A DNA stretch of 64,000 bases from Gyromitra esculenta (taxonomy: Eukaryota; Ascomycota; Pezizomycetes; Pezizales; Discinaceae), in NCBI GenBank assembly GCA_038503075.1, contig JBCAML010000007.1, positions 1,116,001 through 1,180,000 of the forward strand, written 5' to 3'. The notes under the pieces were generated by a model. That model was not told the DNA's origin and made no database searches. It worked only from the letters and a program-made list of their open reading frames with translations. A program made the position numbers and the translations under genes. This document shows, piece after piece, positions 1 through 11,943 of this stretch (the first letter of the stretch is position 1; each line of letters begins with the position of its first letter).

Positions 1-41
1 CTCTTCGATCCATTTCCTTCCCTTTTCAGAATCTGCATGAG

Positions 42-1633
42 ATGGCTCCCAGGCGTTTTATGTCATCTGGCCAATACAGCCATCCGCTTCCTCTCGCCCA
101 TCAGCAAGACATCATCACTACCGACACCGTTATCGTAGGTCGGTAGATCTGTTCCGCTTCTTAAATGCAGGTTCTTATGCATTTGCTGACCATCCTCCAG
201 GCAATGGTCCCTCTGCATTATTCCTGAGCTACCTGCTCCACGGAAATGTCCCTATCTACGACCCAACTCTCCATGGCCCTCACCCTGACCCCGTCCTGCA
301 CACAAAACTCAGCCAACTGGGTCCCAACCGACCCCTCTACGATGTCATCGACTCACCCAAAGCGTGTGAAGCGCTGACCGATCATTTCCCAGCATCCCCA
401 TCCATGTCCTACTCAACACAGGCTCTGCCAATCAACGTTCTCCTAGACACCCTAATCCGGCCAAATGCAGACACTGAAATTGGCGAAGCACGCACACGGA
501 TCCGGTGGGAGAAAGATCCCAGCAAACGAGTCGACCACCTCGTCCTCGGGGACGCCACCAAGGCCGGTGGTCAATGGGCCGAAGACCCTGTTGGTGCCAA
601 CTGGGACTGCGAGACTCTCAGCTACGCCGAAATGCTCTCCCTTCCCGGCTACTCCTTCGCGGAACACCATAAGCGGACTAGTCACCGTCCATTACAAGAT
701 TTCGTGCGTCCGTCTCGTCGAGAAGTTGCGGCGTACTACAGCGCGTACCCTAAAGCCGTGGGCATATCCTCGGAGGTCTTTACCTCTGTGCACGCTCAGC
801 GAATCTGTCAGCTCCCGCAAGGCGGCTTCAAGCTACGTGTTCACCATAGAAATCCTGCGAGGACTATGACGATCATGTGTACGCACCTAGTACTAGCAAC
901 CGGGATCTATTCCCATGTTATCCCGCCACCACCGATATATGCGCCCTTGACAACCCCCGCCGCCGTTAACGCAACAGATGCGCCGCTGCTTGTCGTGGGC
1001 TCGGGGTTCACGGCTGCAGATGTTATGATGGCTGCCGAAGCGGCGGGAAGACCAGTTGTTCATGTTTATAAATGGAATATGGCACGCCCGTCGCCGCTGA
1101 AGGGGTGCCATTCACAGGCGTATCCGGAATATACACGGATCTATCGTCGGATGAAGGCGGTTGTGGCTGGTGCAGCTGCGTCGGATGGATATGAGGGGTT
1201 CCCGAATGCGAGAGTTGTGGCGGCGGGTGATGGGAGGGTTAGGATTTTAACGGCGGGCGGAGAGGTGGTTGAGAGGGCGGTCGGGCAGCTGCGGTATTGT
1301 GTGGGGCGACGGGGGAGTCTGGAGTATCTTTCGCCGGAGATGAGGAGGGCGGTTGGGGTGCTGGATGCTGGGTGGATCTCGGGCGATACTATGAGGTGGA
1401 GGGTCGAAGAGGATTTGGAGGTTGTTGCTGGGGTGTTTGTGATTGGGAGCTTGACGGGTGATAGTTTAGTTAGGTTTGGGTTTGGAGGCGGGGCTTATGC
1501 CGCTGGTAAGATACTGGGTGGGAGGAAAGAGAGCAAAGGAGAAGTGGAAGAGAAGAGGGAGGATTGTGGTCAGGGTGTTGGGATAATGATGGAAAGAGCA
1601 GGAGGGAAGGGGGGCGCATGTACTATCAGTTGA
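42..1633 (+). CDS. OSGIN-like FAD-dependent oxidoreductase
   Basis: Two exons, 42-138 and 201-1633, give 509 aa. The 62-nt intron (139-200) splits the Gly codon of the dinucleotide-binding motif, and joining it restores VIVGNGPSALFLSYLLHG (G33-x-G35). This is the N-terminal FAD site of the OSGIN (oxidative-stress-induced growth inhibitor) and flavin-monooxygenase-like family. A second Rossmann-type motif, VVGSGFTAADVM, lies near residue 210, and a late GDSLVRFGFGGGAYAAG segment fits the C-terminal FAD contact of these proteins. The ATG at 42 is the first one in frame before the GNG motif, but the window begins just upstream, so an earlier exon cannot be excluded. The last 40 residues are Lys/Glu/Gly-rich and look disordered. 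Substrate unknown. The family assignment is from motif memory and no pathway partner lies next to it. Confidence 0.82.
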
Positions 1634-2803
1634 GTTCAAGGGAAAGCATGTATAGCGGAGTTGAGGTGTTTGGATGGGGTTATCTTTTAGGCGGCATGCA
1701 TTAAACTAGAATATTCTTGTATGGGGGGAGTTTTTGTTTGTACATACTAGTTGGCCTTTTTTTTCTTTCCCCTTCCGGCTGGGGTCTGGGGGGGTAATAA
1801 TATTTTTGAGGTTTTGCTGTGCAAATGTTGGTCATGGATAGTCACTCGGGTGTTTTAACTGTTGTGTTTATCTGCATGGTTTATTTATTTATTTATTATT
1901 TCACTTCTTATCTGCATGGTGAGATCTACTGCGTTAATAACTTATTTAAGAACACGTGCCTTAATAAAGTAGTTGGGTACTGTCTAGCCTAGGCTAGTTC
2001 GCTACTATGACTACCATGAATATCTGTCGAGTAATCAATTACATGTACCTGTTACCCCCCCGGCTCCACGATAGTTACGCGACATCGCGGCACAGTAAAA
2101 CCAAGAACCAAGAATGTCGCATCATGTCCCAAGCCCCGCGTAAAGGGATACCATCCCAACGAGGGAAATATAGTGTGCAGTGCATCCGGGCATGAAATAT
2201 CACAAGCATTCACAAGCTTCCTTTGCTAGCGATTTTTTTATTTTTGTTTATATCATTAATCGTATACATCGAGCGCCTAAGCTACGTACGTTACGACAAA
2301 AACGTTACTATTGAAAACAGGCATCTTAATCAAGCTTAAGTACATACAGCCGCGTCCCAAAAAGTCTTTGCTCCCCCCCTCCCCCCTCCCTCTATATATA
2401 TATTATCTACTACCAAGCTAGCCTAACCACCAGCGGATTTAATAAAATATGGGTTTGCTGGCTGGAATTAAGGAGATTATTTAATAATTGTACTATACTA
2501 TGTATGTATATCGATCCCCCCCGTTAATCACTCCCTCTTACAGCTCCGTTTAGCGACTTGTTATAAACTAGCTGTGTTCTCAGGCCTAGGTTGTTGGAGC
2601 GCAGAGACTTAAGATTTTGGGGACGCGGCTGTACGTACGTACATGCACTGCTGTCCTAGGACGGAGGGGTGGGGATTAAGGGGGGTATGTACGTAGCTTA
2701 CAGTCCTGCTCCGAGCTGCAATAAAATTAATGATGGCGAGACGGATACTATAGAGTGAGTCCCCATAATCATAAAAGCTATCATATACCCTCGTGACTAC
2801 AAA
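1634..2803. other. Intergenic, AT-rich, with MITE
   Basis: There is no coding sequence. The stretch holds the 3' flank of the flavoprotein gene, a TTTA tandem run near 1881-1899 flanked by a 13-bp direct repeat (1868-1880 and 1908-1920), and the inverted-repeat element at 2347-2631. Confidence 0.6.
2347..2631. mobile_element. TA-flanked MITE, 285 bp
   Basis: The left end (2347) reads CAGCCGCGTCCC and continues AAAAAGTCTTTGCTCC. The reverse complement of the right end (from 2631) begins with the same 12 bases and continues as a similar A-rich stretch ending in GCTCC, with a few indels. Both ends are bounded by TA. The length, TA target duplication and CAG start fit a non-autonomous Tc1/mariner (pogo/Fot-like) element. 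There is no ORF inside. The superfamily call is inference from termini only. Confidence 0.65.
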
Positions 2804-3813
2804 CTATATAGAGGCCACTGCTAGAGATACTATTATTAAAAAATTAAGCCAATAAGACCGACAATACCACGACAAGAAAACTATAGTTTGCTGCGTCGTC
2901 CGGTCAAAAATTTTATTTTCAGATACTGGCACTTTCCCCGACATCTTGGCCATGGTGAACTTAGAATGTATGGAGTAAATAGTGTCCGGATGGTATATGC
3001 CCCCTAAACAAGAAGTATTGCGGTCGTGACCCACATGTAACATTTGTAATTTTGGTCCTAGCGTATGAAAATAATTTAGTAGGTGAGAAAAAGCTATATT
3101 TCTGGGAGGGATATGGTGTATTACCAGATTCGTGCTGAACAAGGACGTTAAAAAGGTTAAAGGGATGAAAATAAACGCCAACTCAGTGAGTCTAGATATG
3201 CTCTCGGTCTGTGATATAGCTCTTTTGCTCCCGAGGATGACCATTGATGACATCAAAACATTGGAAGTTTTCTCTATACGCTCTCTCAAGCCCTCAATGT
3301 GTTTTAAAAAGAGTTCATACTCAGTTCTCAGTTCGCCGAGAGCTTTTTCGTCGATCATTTCTTAGACCTTTTTTCTATCTTCACAAAGTGACTTCCTCAG
3401 CTCCCCAAACACCGTAACCAATTCTCCTTGCCGTTCGTTGTTGCTCCACATTCTCGTGTCGACTTCATTAAGGAGCCATCCAACGTCCCGGGTGACACTG
3501 CCAATCGTGAAGTGTGAAGTGAAATATTGGATGAAAGAAGTTTGAACTATCCATTTACCATGAAAAAAAGTATGCGGCAAAAATCCTGCTACATCAACTA
3601 GTGGTATACGACCGCCCCCCGATTGTATATTTTGTTAGTCTCGTGTTTATATAAGGCTAGTTGATGCGGTGCTACATGTAGCGCGTGAAGATGGTTATAG
3701 AGTACAGGTTGGGTCTCACATTGTTGGTATGTCAACCTATCATAATGGAAAACACCAAATGCATTGTCACAATATCGCCACATCCCGTGCTTAGTATACG
3801 TGTAGTCTTTCAC
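2804..3813 (-). pseudogene. Broken CorA-like Mg2+ transporter
   Basis: Three conserved blocks of a fungal CorA-like membrane protein lie in order on the minus strand. Block 1 (3813-3598) contains HLHALHVAPHQLALYKHE. Block 2 (3597-3362) reads LVDVAGFLPHTFFHGKWIVQ and continues to an Arg/Lys-rich helix. Block 3 (3361-2804) contains IEKTSNVLMSSMVILGSKR, then a first membrane helix (SRLTELAFIFIPLTFLTSLF). Block 1 runs out of frame into a stop near 3600, and shifting one base restores block 2. Block 2 ends at an in-frame TAA at 3362-3364, immediately followed in the same frame by block 3. After the first helix similarity fades, although a hydrophobic stretch near 2806-2870 could be the second helix. 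An in-frame stop also closes the frame upstream near 3814 and no N-terminal domain is recognisable. Two lesions plus missing ends argue for a pseudogene over unmodelled introns. Confidence 0.7.
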
Positions 3814-4934
3814 GACTTAGTGGATCGGAAGTTGCAGAGTCCTCGAACTACTAAATCTCCAAATAAACACGTAGTTGTGGTGTGGTTGTCCTTGGTTTGC
3901 TAGCTTTTAGCGAAATTCTGAGGGCTCGCTGTCGGAAATTGTAGTGTTTTCAATTATCGATTTCTAGTCCGCATGGTCGCCTTCTTCTCTAAGCCTCCAC
4001 ATAGCATCTAAAACATATGTGGGCAGTGCTGGTTTAACTCATCAACCTTCCTCTCCATGCAAATTAGTTGTTTGGGATGCAAGCCTTGCACTTGGGGCAG
4101 GCACGAGGAACCTGAAAATTTCTTTTGCTGGTAAATTTTTTTGACTCCCTCTCCCTAGCCACATCATTGAATTTATTGGCCAGCCTCTGCCTGTATTTTC
4201 GGATTCTTCATGCTCTAGGAGACTAAATTTCTTAGCTAACAAGATCAATCTCACCTCTCCAACCATTCTGGGAGCATACGATAACAGATAATTTTAAATT
4301 TTACAAAAGCTGACTCGTTAGGGGTGCACGTGTGATGGTGGATGAAGCTGTAGCACGTAGTTTGAACTGGGGGGGTGGGGGTGGGCAGCAAGCACGAGGG
4401 GACCGATCGCTTGATCCGTTGAAAGCTGGGAGTGCGCCTCCACCTATATAATTGTGTAGTTCCTGGTATTAGGGGGCATTTCCAGTGATACCCAAGATTA
4501 AGTCATAGAGTGACTGGTGGTAACCGACATTGAGCTGCAACTGGGGGGCGACCACGACGAATCCCCACCCCGGCCAAGCACACTCCCACGGCCATCGAAC
4601 CTCTATTTGTGCCTCGATTCACACAAACAGAAGACCATTTTACTAAATTGTGATAGGTGTAAGATCGATATTTTGCCCTGCTTTTGTGTTCTCGAGCTCT
4701 GATTTTCACCTGTGTCATATATAATCACTCGTTCATTGCTGCTCTTAGTATTTATTGAACTATGACAGAATAAATATATCAACTAGCCTCACACCCAGCC
4801 CTAGCCCTCAACCCACAACAGTAGGGTTTGGGACCCAACTGCTCCCAGAGAAAGTTACCCCACCAGACCACCACCATCACCACCATTGCTTTTGTCTATA
4901 CTTGCTTCAACATAATTGTTACTGCTGAAGTTGC
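3814..4934. other. Intergenic, no supported gene
   Basis: Short ORFs on both strands show no family resemblance. The region may contain the eroded N-terminal part of the CorA-like pseudogene, but I cannot recognise it. G-rich runs occur near 4368-4385. Confidence 0.5.
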
Positions 4935-7747
4935 ATGAAAATCCATCCAATGCCTTCTGGGCTCTCCAAAAAAAAGTCTGCCCCAGCCCTGCTGCTTCAT
5001 TCATCATCAGCTTCGAATGTTGGTGATAGTTCACAACCGGTGTGGAACCAATCTACGTACCTTGGTAGCTCTCGATCAGCACCATTTCTAACAACCATCA
5101 CAAGAGGCGATCTGCCGGATCAAGAGATGTCAAGAAAAAATACCGGGCTCGAAGAAACGATTCAGAAAGCTTTAACCTGTGTTGGCCTTGGAAATAAGTC
5201 GATTGACTCTTGTACTACTGATGAGCCAGCTGTCAACTTTATCAAGAAAACTCCATCAATCACAAGCAATGACAGCCAACAGCAGGTTTCTGGTATCCCC
5301 TCATCATATCTTACAAGCGGAGAGCCTCTCAGAAGGTATGTTTATTCTATCTTTGTAATTTCTCGAATTATCTAACGACAGAGGACTGACGGGTTTCTAG
5401 CCTTCGCAATTTCTCTAATCAGCTGACCTCAAGTTCATCAATATCATCTTCGACAGGGCTTCTTCTACCTTCCGCTTCTAAAACCCCACTGGCACTAGCA
5501 TTAGAAGATGACACTAAACTCAAACCTCGCTCATCTCTTGTCTCGAAGCGAATATCCGCTCGATGCCTGCAAGCTTTCCGTAAACTGCGTCCTCATTCTG
5601 TATTCTCACCAGACCATCATCTAAATACCTATATTACTGATGATAATGGGGTTCAAACCATCACTCGTCGTTTCGACACTCTAAACTCTGCCATCCCACT
5701 GCAGAGCCCTATCTTACTTGCTGTTGCTGCTGCTGTCAGCGATGTAACATCGCTAGAGACGATAGAACCTGATGAGAAACGCGAACCATCTGTGAGTGGG
5801 GCTGCGGATTCTCTAGATATATTTTTTGACCAGGAAAATTCTCTCGGCATTCGCGAAAACTACAGCTACTTGTTTGACGGACAGGAAACCGTCAGCACTA
5901 GTGACCAAAAGACATCTCTTGGAGTAACGAACGGCCTCGGTAATACATGTCCCAGCAGCGAAACCCGAGATAGTCAGCACAAATCCACCATGTACAAATC
6001 TCTCACATCTCTTGGAAATGATTTTGGTGATTTTAGGTTAGGCAACCTCAGCCTCGAAAAGGATATCAATGACGGGCTCCAAGAGAATCACAACGATGAA
6101 ATCGTTGAAACTCAGTTGAGCCCTATTAATGACATCGAAAGTCTTCTTAATTGGCAGGAGGCACTTGATAAGCTTGAGCCAAGCAGTCCAAGGTTGATGT
6201 ACAAACAGCTGGAAGCTGAAAAAACTAGAATACAGGCACCGAGACACCAAGACAGTGACCTCCCACAAACTGAGCCTAAAGGGGAGTCAGAAAAGACAAC
6301 TTTCAATAGATCACGACTAGCTGCATGGAAGCATAGAAAGTTTGATACTTTCAGCTTCTCAAAAACCAAACTCGAGAATCAGCGTGAGAGGAAGGAAAAA
6401 GGAATTGCAGTTACACAACAAACGTTAAGTGGAATCAATATCGAAACAGCAAAAGTCAAAAAAAGGCCAAGCCTATTATTTCGTCTCTGGAATTCGATGA
6501 CACCAGAATCAACCTTGGGAAGAGATCAAACACATCCCCAAGACCAATCAGACAATACTTCTACAAAAATTAATCAAGGGGTGTTTTCTCGTCCGTTGAA
6601 AATTTACCATGCAACGGTCTCGAGTGCCAAAAAAGGTCGAGGGCAGATATCTCACGAAACCGAAGAACTAAATTATCGCAAAGGTAGCAAGGCAACAGCA
6701 ACAACTGAAATCGAGGAACTAACCTCTCATGGAATCGTCAAGACATCAATGATAACCGAATCTCGCATCAAAAAAACCAAGGATGACAGCCTTCATAGCC
6801 TGCAGGCAGATAATATCGTTGCTAATGGGATACAGAATGGAGATAAATTTAAATATTTCATAAAGGGGTCGGAGCAAAGAGTCGGGTCAGGAAAAGCCGC
6901 AGTTGACGGTTCGTTTTTCTATCCCCTCTCTTTAACTCAGCTGATGGGATACATCTTGGGAATACTGGCTAAGACTCGCTAATATGTCCTAGACTTTTTG
7001 GGACCAAGGAAAATCCGAAAGCGCTATCCTGTGCTATCTCCAGGTGTTTTCCCAATCACCTACCCGAAGCCTCCAGCTTTAGTGCCAGCGAAGAGGGCAA
7101 GTGTTAGTTGGAGCAAATCCGCACAAGAATTCGCCGGACTTCCAGGCAACGTCTGTCGTAGCGGTGAAAGACCCGTCAGCGATGCATTCAGAAGTGGAAG
7201 CAGCGACTTCTCTAAACCGGGCTTTACTCAAGCTGGGATACCTACCCTCGGTTGTTTGAAAAACAAAGTTGGATTTGGCGGGGAGCCTTTGTTCGAAGAG
7301 TCTAGTCTAGCAGCTGATTGGGATATTGCTGTACGAATGATGGAGGAGTTCTCGAAAGCGGATCGCAAGCTGAAGCGTGCCGGTGCCATCAAACTTAAGA
7401 GAAGCACTGAGGGCACTGAGGGCACTGACCCTAGAAAAGATGGAATTGGAAGGAGTTTCACAAACGAAAGTATGGTGCGGTCAAATGGTAGCCTGTGTAC
7501 AAAAACAGCTCGACATACGTTGGAGGAAGAAGATGATGATGATGGCGAAGACGACGAAGACGACGATGAAGATGAAGACGAAGACGAAGACGAAGACGAA
7601 GATGACGATGAAGATGAAGATGAAGACGACGATGAAGACGACGATGAAGATGGAGATGTCGAGGGTGGGATGAGTGAGGATTCCTCGGAAGCTAAGAGTC
7701 TAGAAGGGTTGAGATACGAAACCCTTGGAGGAGAAAATGTTGTTTAA
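4935..7747 (+). CDS. Unknown protein with acidic C-terminal tail
   Basis: Three exons, 4935-5335, 5401-6908 and 6993-7747, give 887 aa. Both introns are well supported by phase: GTATGT...TAG (65 nt) and GTTCGT...TAG (84 nt). The second must be spliced, because reading through meets a stop at 6980. Translation could start at 4935 or at a second in-frame ATG at 4950. No known domain is visible. The protein is Ser/Thr/Asn-rich and polar, without membrane segments. Basic patches occur near residues 460-490 (KHRKFDTFSFSKTKLENQRE). A short conserved-looking segment near residues 730-790 (DWDIAVRMMEEFSKADRKL) could be an amphipathic helix. Residues of about 813-858 are almost purely Asp/Glu, encoded by a GAN trinucleotide tract. 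An acidic tail is common in chromatin-associated and histone-binding proteins, but that role is only a possibility here. Confidence 0.72.
7521..7656 (+). repeat. GAA/GAC/GAT acidic-codon repeat
   Basis: About 135 bases are built almost entirely of GAA, GAC and GAT codons, encoding the Asp/Glu tail of the unknown protein. Mixed codons (not pure GAA) suggest an old or purified tract, but its length could still vary between strains. Confidence 0.85.
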
Positions 7748-8626
7748 AAAGAGTATTTGCCTATTTAAAGGCTTGGTACTTAGGAAGGTCAAGTTAGATC
7801 GAGGAACGAAAATCAGTCACCAGCTAGAGTATGGGTCAAAAGGGCAAACACGGGCGTATGATCGTCTTTCAATTATCAACGTTGGATAACTGAGTTTTTG
7901 TATGGTAACTCATAGTTTTTATGATTCAGTGTAATATACGAAAGTAACCGTGTAAACTACGAATAATTAGTAACCACAAAACCCAACTGAGCATTCGGCG
8001 TTTGGTGAGATCACAGGAAAAGCAAGGTCTTAAATCCTGACGATATGATAAAAATGGCTTATAGTTAACTCAAAAACAGCAGAGAACCCACTTCTAAGTT
8101 TTCTGCTACCCAGTGCGAGTATATTATATGCCGGAACGAGTGATATACAGCGTACGGCAAAAAATATTGAGAAACCAGGGCCTACTGACGGGCTCTGTGG
8201 CCAATCCAACTGCTAGAATCTTCCTCGAAAACTCTGGGGAGCCAATAACAGTCCCGAATCTTAAGTCTCATGTTTCTCTACCCTTTTTTACCGTGCGCTG
8301 TATATACCGTAATCAGTGACGTTTCTAAGCGCTTAGCCTCCTACCCCAAAGTATAGGCTACTGAGTATCGTCACTAAATGCAAATATTCTACACCCAACA
8401 TAAAGCTAATATAGGACTCCTAAATTTCAGATCAAATAAAAACTAAGGTCAAACCACGCGCATTAAACCGGTTCCCAAAACTGTTTATTAAAATACGTCT
8501 TCACTAAAGCTCATTCGCTAACGTGGACGAGCCCTATCTTCTCTTCCCAATGCACTAGGTTAAAATAAACAACATGATTCACAACTAGATATATATATTT
8601 CCAAGTCCAGCCCAACTAACTCTAAA
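7748..8626. other. Convergent 3' spacer with MITE
   Basis: The spacer lies between the stop of the acidic-tail gene and the stop of the MATE-like gene. It holds a small TA-flanked element at 8148-8300. No gene is seen. Confidence 0.6.
8148..8300. mobile_element. TA-flanked MITE, 153 bp
   Basis: The 17-base ends match in inverted orientation at 15 of 17 positions. The left end (8148-8164) reads CAGCGTACGGCAAAAAA and the reverse complement of the right end (8284-8300) reads CAGCGCACGGTAAAAAA. Each end is bounded by TATA/TA. An internal open frame of 68 codons overlaps it but resembles nothing. The size and TA duplication fit a Tc1/mariner-type MITE. Confidence 0.65.
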
Positions 8627-10658
8627 TCACGAAAATACAAACCTACCCACAAACAGCTTCCAAGCCTCCCGAAACCCAACGATAGGGGCTATAACCGGCG
8701 ATAGCGTACTCAGTCCCCTACTAAGCCTCCAGGACCACACAGCGAGGAAAACTATAATTATGACGAAGCTGACCACCAAACTGCCGCCGAAGATAATACT
8801 ATCCCATTTCCATGCTGTATCTTTGTTGAGGTTGAGCGTGGACACTACGATGGCCCAAGGTAGGACCCAGAAGATGTTGGAGCAGAGCGATTGGAGCAGA
8901 TACCATCTCGGTCTCGTGGCGATCAAGATGCTGGCTAGCTGGGTTGAGAGAGCATAGAAGATGTAGCACCAATCGATTGTCTGCTCGGTAGGTTTAGTTT
9001 GTGGTTAGTGCATGATCTCGAATAAAAATACATAGCAAGTCGGGAAAGATTATGCTTACCCGCCACATGTACGCCGTAATATCCGCTACCGCATCGGAAT
9101 CAGAAAGCCAATATGCAAACGAACGAGCTCCCCAAAGCGCAAAGAAGATGCAAAGTGGTACTTCCACAGCTAGCGCGATAGCAGCTGAGGTAAGTGCCGG
9201 GCGAGTGATTACTTACGACTTATCAGTTATGGTTCTTCATGCCAAGAAGGGTAGTAACTTACCGAGAAGGTCCTTCCATGAGGCTTTTGGTTTTCTGTTG
9301 TCGGCACCCATACGAGCCCTCCAATACCCCCATGCATGTCCAACAAATGTGGAGGACGTGGCCTCAAGTGCCTGAACTGGGACCATGATGAGGCCCCACC
9401 GGATCGTGTTGAAGACGCCCCAAGCCTTGGATGAGTGAAGGGGTCAGTATCGAATGTATAGAGTAGTAGCAAAAGCCCACCAGGGATATATAAATAGGAA
9501 TATACATACAGTAGCATAGTCAGAACCCATGGCAACAATCCCAGAGACAAGCCAGAGGTACAACACGTTTCGAATCAGAGATTCTACAAAAGTATACCAA
9601 CCCTGCCTTGTAAGCACCCAAAGTGCACCTTTGGTTGGTTTCCTAGATTCGACTTCTTCCAGCGGCCGGTCACGATACAATATGTTCCCCTCGTACATGT
9701 AGAAGGTCACTCCAGCTAACGCGCCTGCAGCATCGCAGGCAAGCCTTATAATGGCCTGAGTATTGACATTGACATCCAAATGCCCGACCCGTACTTTCGA
9801 CAGGAGCAACACGTCTAGTATAATATTGAGCGCGATCTTCACAGAGCTGATGACCAAAGGCACATCCGGTCTTTCTTCGTATTAGCTACACATTCCTCGA
9901 AAAATTAGGTAGAGAGAATAACCTATCCAAAGCCCTAGTAGCAGAACTAACAGCTACATCAATAGCCCCAAACAAGGACGAAAAAGCAGATATCCTAATG
10001 TACTGCAAGCTCTCTTTTCTGACCTCGATTGGTACAAAGGCCTTTGCGAAGCTCGGCGCAGCTGCCGCAATCACCGCTGACAGAACAGCACCTAGAATCG
10101 CCTGAGTTAGGACCAACGTGTTTGAGAGTCTGATCCTGGATGTTATTGTCCGCGAGTCTCTGTCGCCTATGATAACGTATGCGGCTCTTGGGAGGCCTTC
10201 GTTGATTACTTCGGTCACAGTATTAATGTATGTGTACGTGTCGGTCGTGACCACCATCTTGGAGTCGAGCTGGGCTATCCATAATTTTGAAAGTGTTCCG
10301 TATAGGGCTGGAAGAATAAAAGTGCAGATATTGAAAAGTAAGGCTCCAAGATAGCTATCAAAAGTAATAATACAACAAAATCCCAGTCAGCTGATTAAGC
10401 TCCAAAGCTTCCACGCATTCTCATCCCTTAGTTGGTAATAGCTCTATTTAGGGGAGGGGGGGGTTTATATACGAACCGTTCTCTCTTCCACCATCTCTCC
10501 TTCGGCGGCTCTTCTTCTTCACCAGAAAGATCATCAACTCCCTCAATAGGAGGAATCTTGAAACCGTCGTTGTCGCTCATATCAGAATCAGGAAGCGTGC
10601 GGTATCGATAGCGATGCGTGCTTGCATTTGCACCTGCCCTGCTGCTATTACTGGCCAT
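8627..10658 (-). CDS. MATE-like multi-spanning membrane transporter
   Basis: Six exons on the minus strand (10658-10477, 10354-9923, 9870-9510, 9425-9263, 9184-9060, 8980-8627) keep frame throughout and give 538 aa. Introns are 122, 52, 84, 78 and 79 nt, with GTTCGT, GTTATT, GTATGT, GTAAGT and GTAAGC donors. The first 60 residues are hydrophilic and acidic ([20 protein letters not shown]), followed by about ten hydrophobic segments. [56 protein letters not shown] and [19 protein letters not shown] match from memory a fungal family of MATE/MOP-superfamily-like membrane proteins, sometimes misnamed gramicidin-synthetase-like. It is probably plasma-membrane or vacuolar, with unknown substrate. 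The ATG at 10658 opens a clean exon and no earlier ATG is needed. The 122-nt first intron is the least certain border. Confidence 0.82.
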
Positions 10659-11943
10659 TTTAAAAGGTAGTTAAGTGGCGACCCCAAAAATTGCAAAAAG
10701 CATCAAAAAAGAATTAGAATACTGAGATTCAGGCCTCCAACGTTAAGAAATTTTTTTAGCTATCGCATGGGTGAAGTTAAGCAGGCGAAACCAGGAAGGG
10801 GAAAGAGGCCCTGGTGAACAGCGGGTATAACCGAGATCTTGGCTGCAGGTGCCACATCTGCGGGCCGAAATAGCCTTTTCGGGTATCAAAGTCCCCCCAA
10901 CGGCCATCGCCTGTCCGTGTAGTGCTGACCACGACTGTTCCCAGGGCGAACATATCCTCTCCCCAAAACAGGGTTCGTAAAGCTCGCAGAAAAAGTTCGC
11001 AGGTCAGACATAATAACGTAATTTTACTAGGTTCCCGAGAATCCCCAGCCAACGAAATAACTTGGCTGGAACCGTTATCTTAAGCCACAGTCAGTTGGAC
11101 ACTACATGTGATGGATTGCTCAGGATTTATGATATTGAATTTATCCTATTCTTGCATGTTTGCCTCTAATCTTTCTAATGATGGTCAGGTCCTCAGCTAC
11201 AGACGGGCGGTTTTGCTAGTTACGTTTCGTTCACTAGCTAGAAAAAAAGAATTAGTTACTAGGTCATCGATCATTGATACCAAAAAGCAAGTCCCTATCA
11301 ACACCACAAAACGGTAATTATATCCGTTGGGAAAAAATCTTCCACATATCCAGGGTAGGGGGGGAAGTACGGAAGAGAAAGATATGTAGTAATATACTAA
11401 TCACACTTTATCTCGGAGTTCAGAAATATAATATTTGTTGGTAACGGGTAGGTTCCTCCTATAGGGACCAATTTCAATTATCTAGACTAAGTATTGCAGG
11501 AGCCAACCATTGACCCCGTGCGAAAAAAAACCAGAGATCCCCCAGATAAACGCTATTATATATATACAATATCCAGCCAATGCTTTGCTCCAATATCCAA
11601 CATTTTTTTTGGGAGCGGCCAGGAAAGGGAAGAGGGAAAAAAAGAGTAACCATGCCAATGCCGCCAAACCCCATATAAAAGAAAAGGAAAAGGAAAAAAG
11701 TAATAAATAAGTAGAAGAAAAAAAAGGCCCATAACAATAATATTCCCTTCGAGTCGACAGATGCAAGAAAAAAGACGGCGTCCCAAAAAAAATAATTCCC
11801 CCCACACACAGATAGAATACTATTAACAAACTCCGTATAGTTCAAACGAAGAGAAAAAAAAATGTTTAAAACGACCACCCCACTTCATCTCTTTCCTTTT
11901 TTTCTTTTTCTCTTTCCTTTGCTTTGTCGTCTCCCACGCAAAC
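10659..11943. other. Intergenic, AT-rich
   Basis: There are only low-complexity ORFs, with Phe/Leu-rich reading of a purine-rich strand at about 11500-11880. A short hairpin (CCAGCCAA...TTGGCTGG) lies at 11043-11067. No gene is supported. Confidence 0.5.

Noticed and set aside
7377..7673. Plus-strand ORF rich in Met/Lys/Thr
   Set aside because: It is the out-of-frame reading of the GAN repeat of the acidic-tail gene.
10777..11052. 91-codon minus-strand ORF
   Set aside because: No motif, no clear splice partners, and it lies upstream of the MATE-like gene start.
11474..11878. Phe/Leu-rich minus-strand ORFs that look like membrane proteins
   Set aside because: They arise from A-rich low-complexity plus-strand sequence; overlapping frames look equally hydrophobic.
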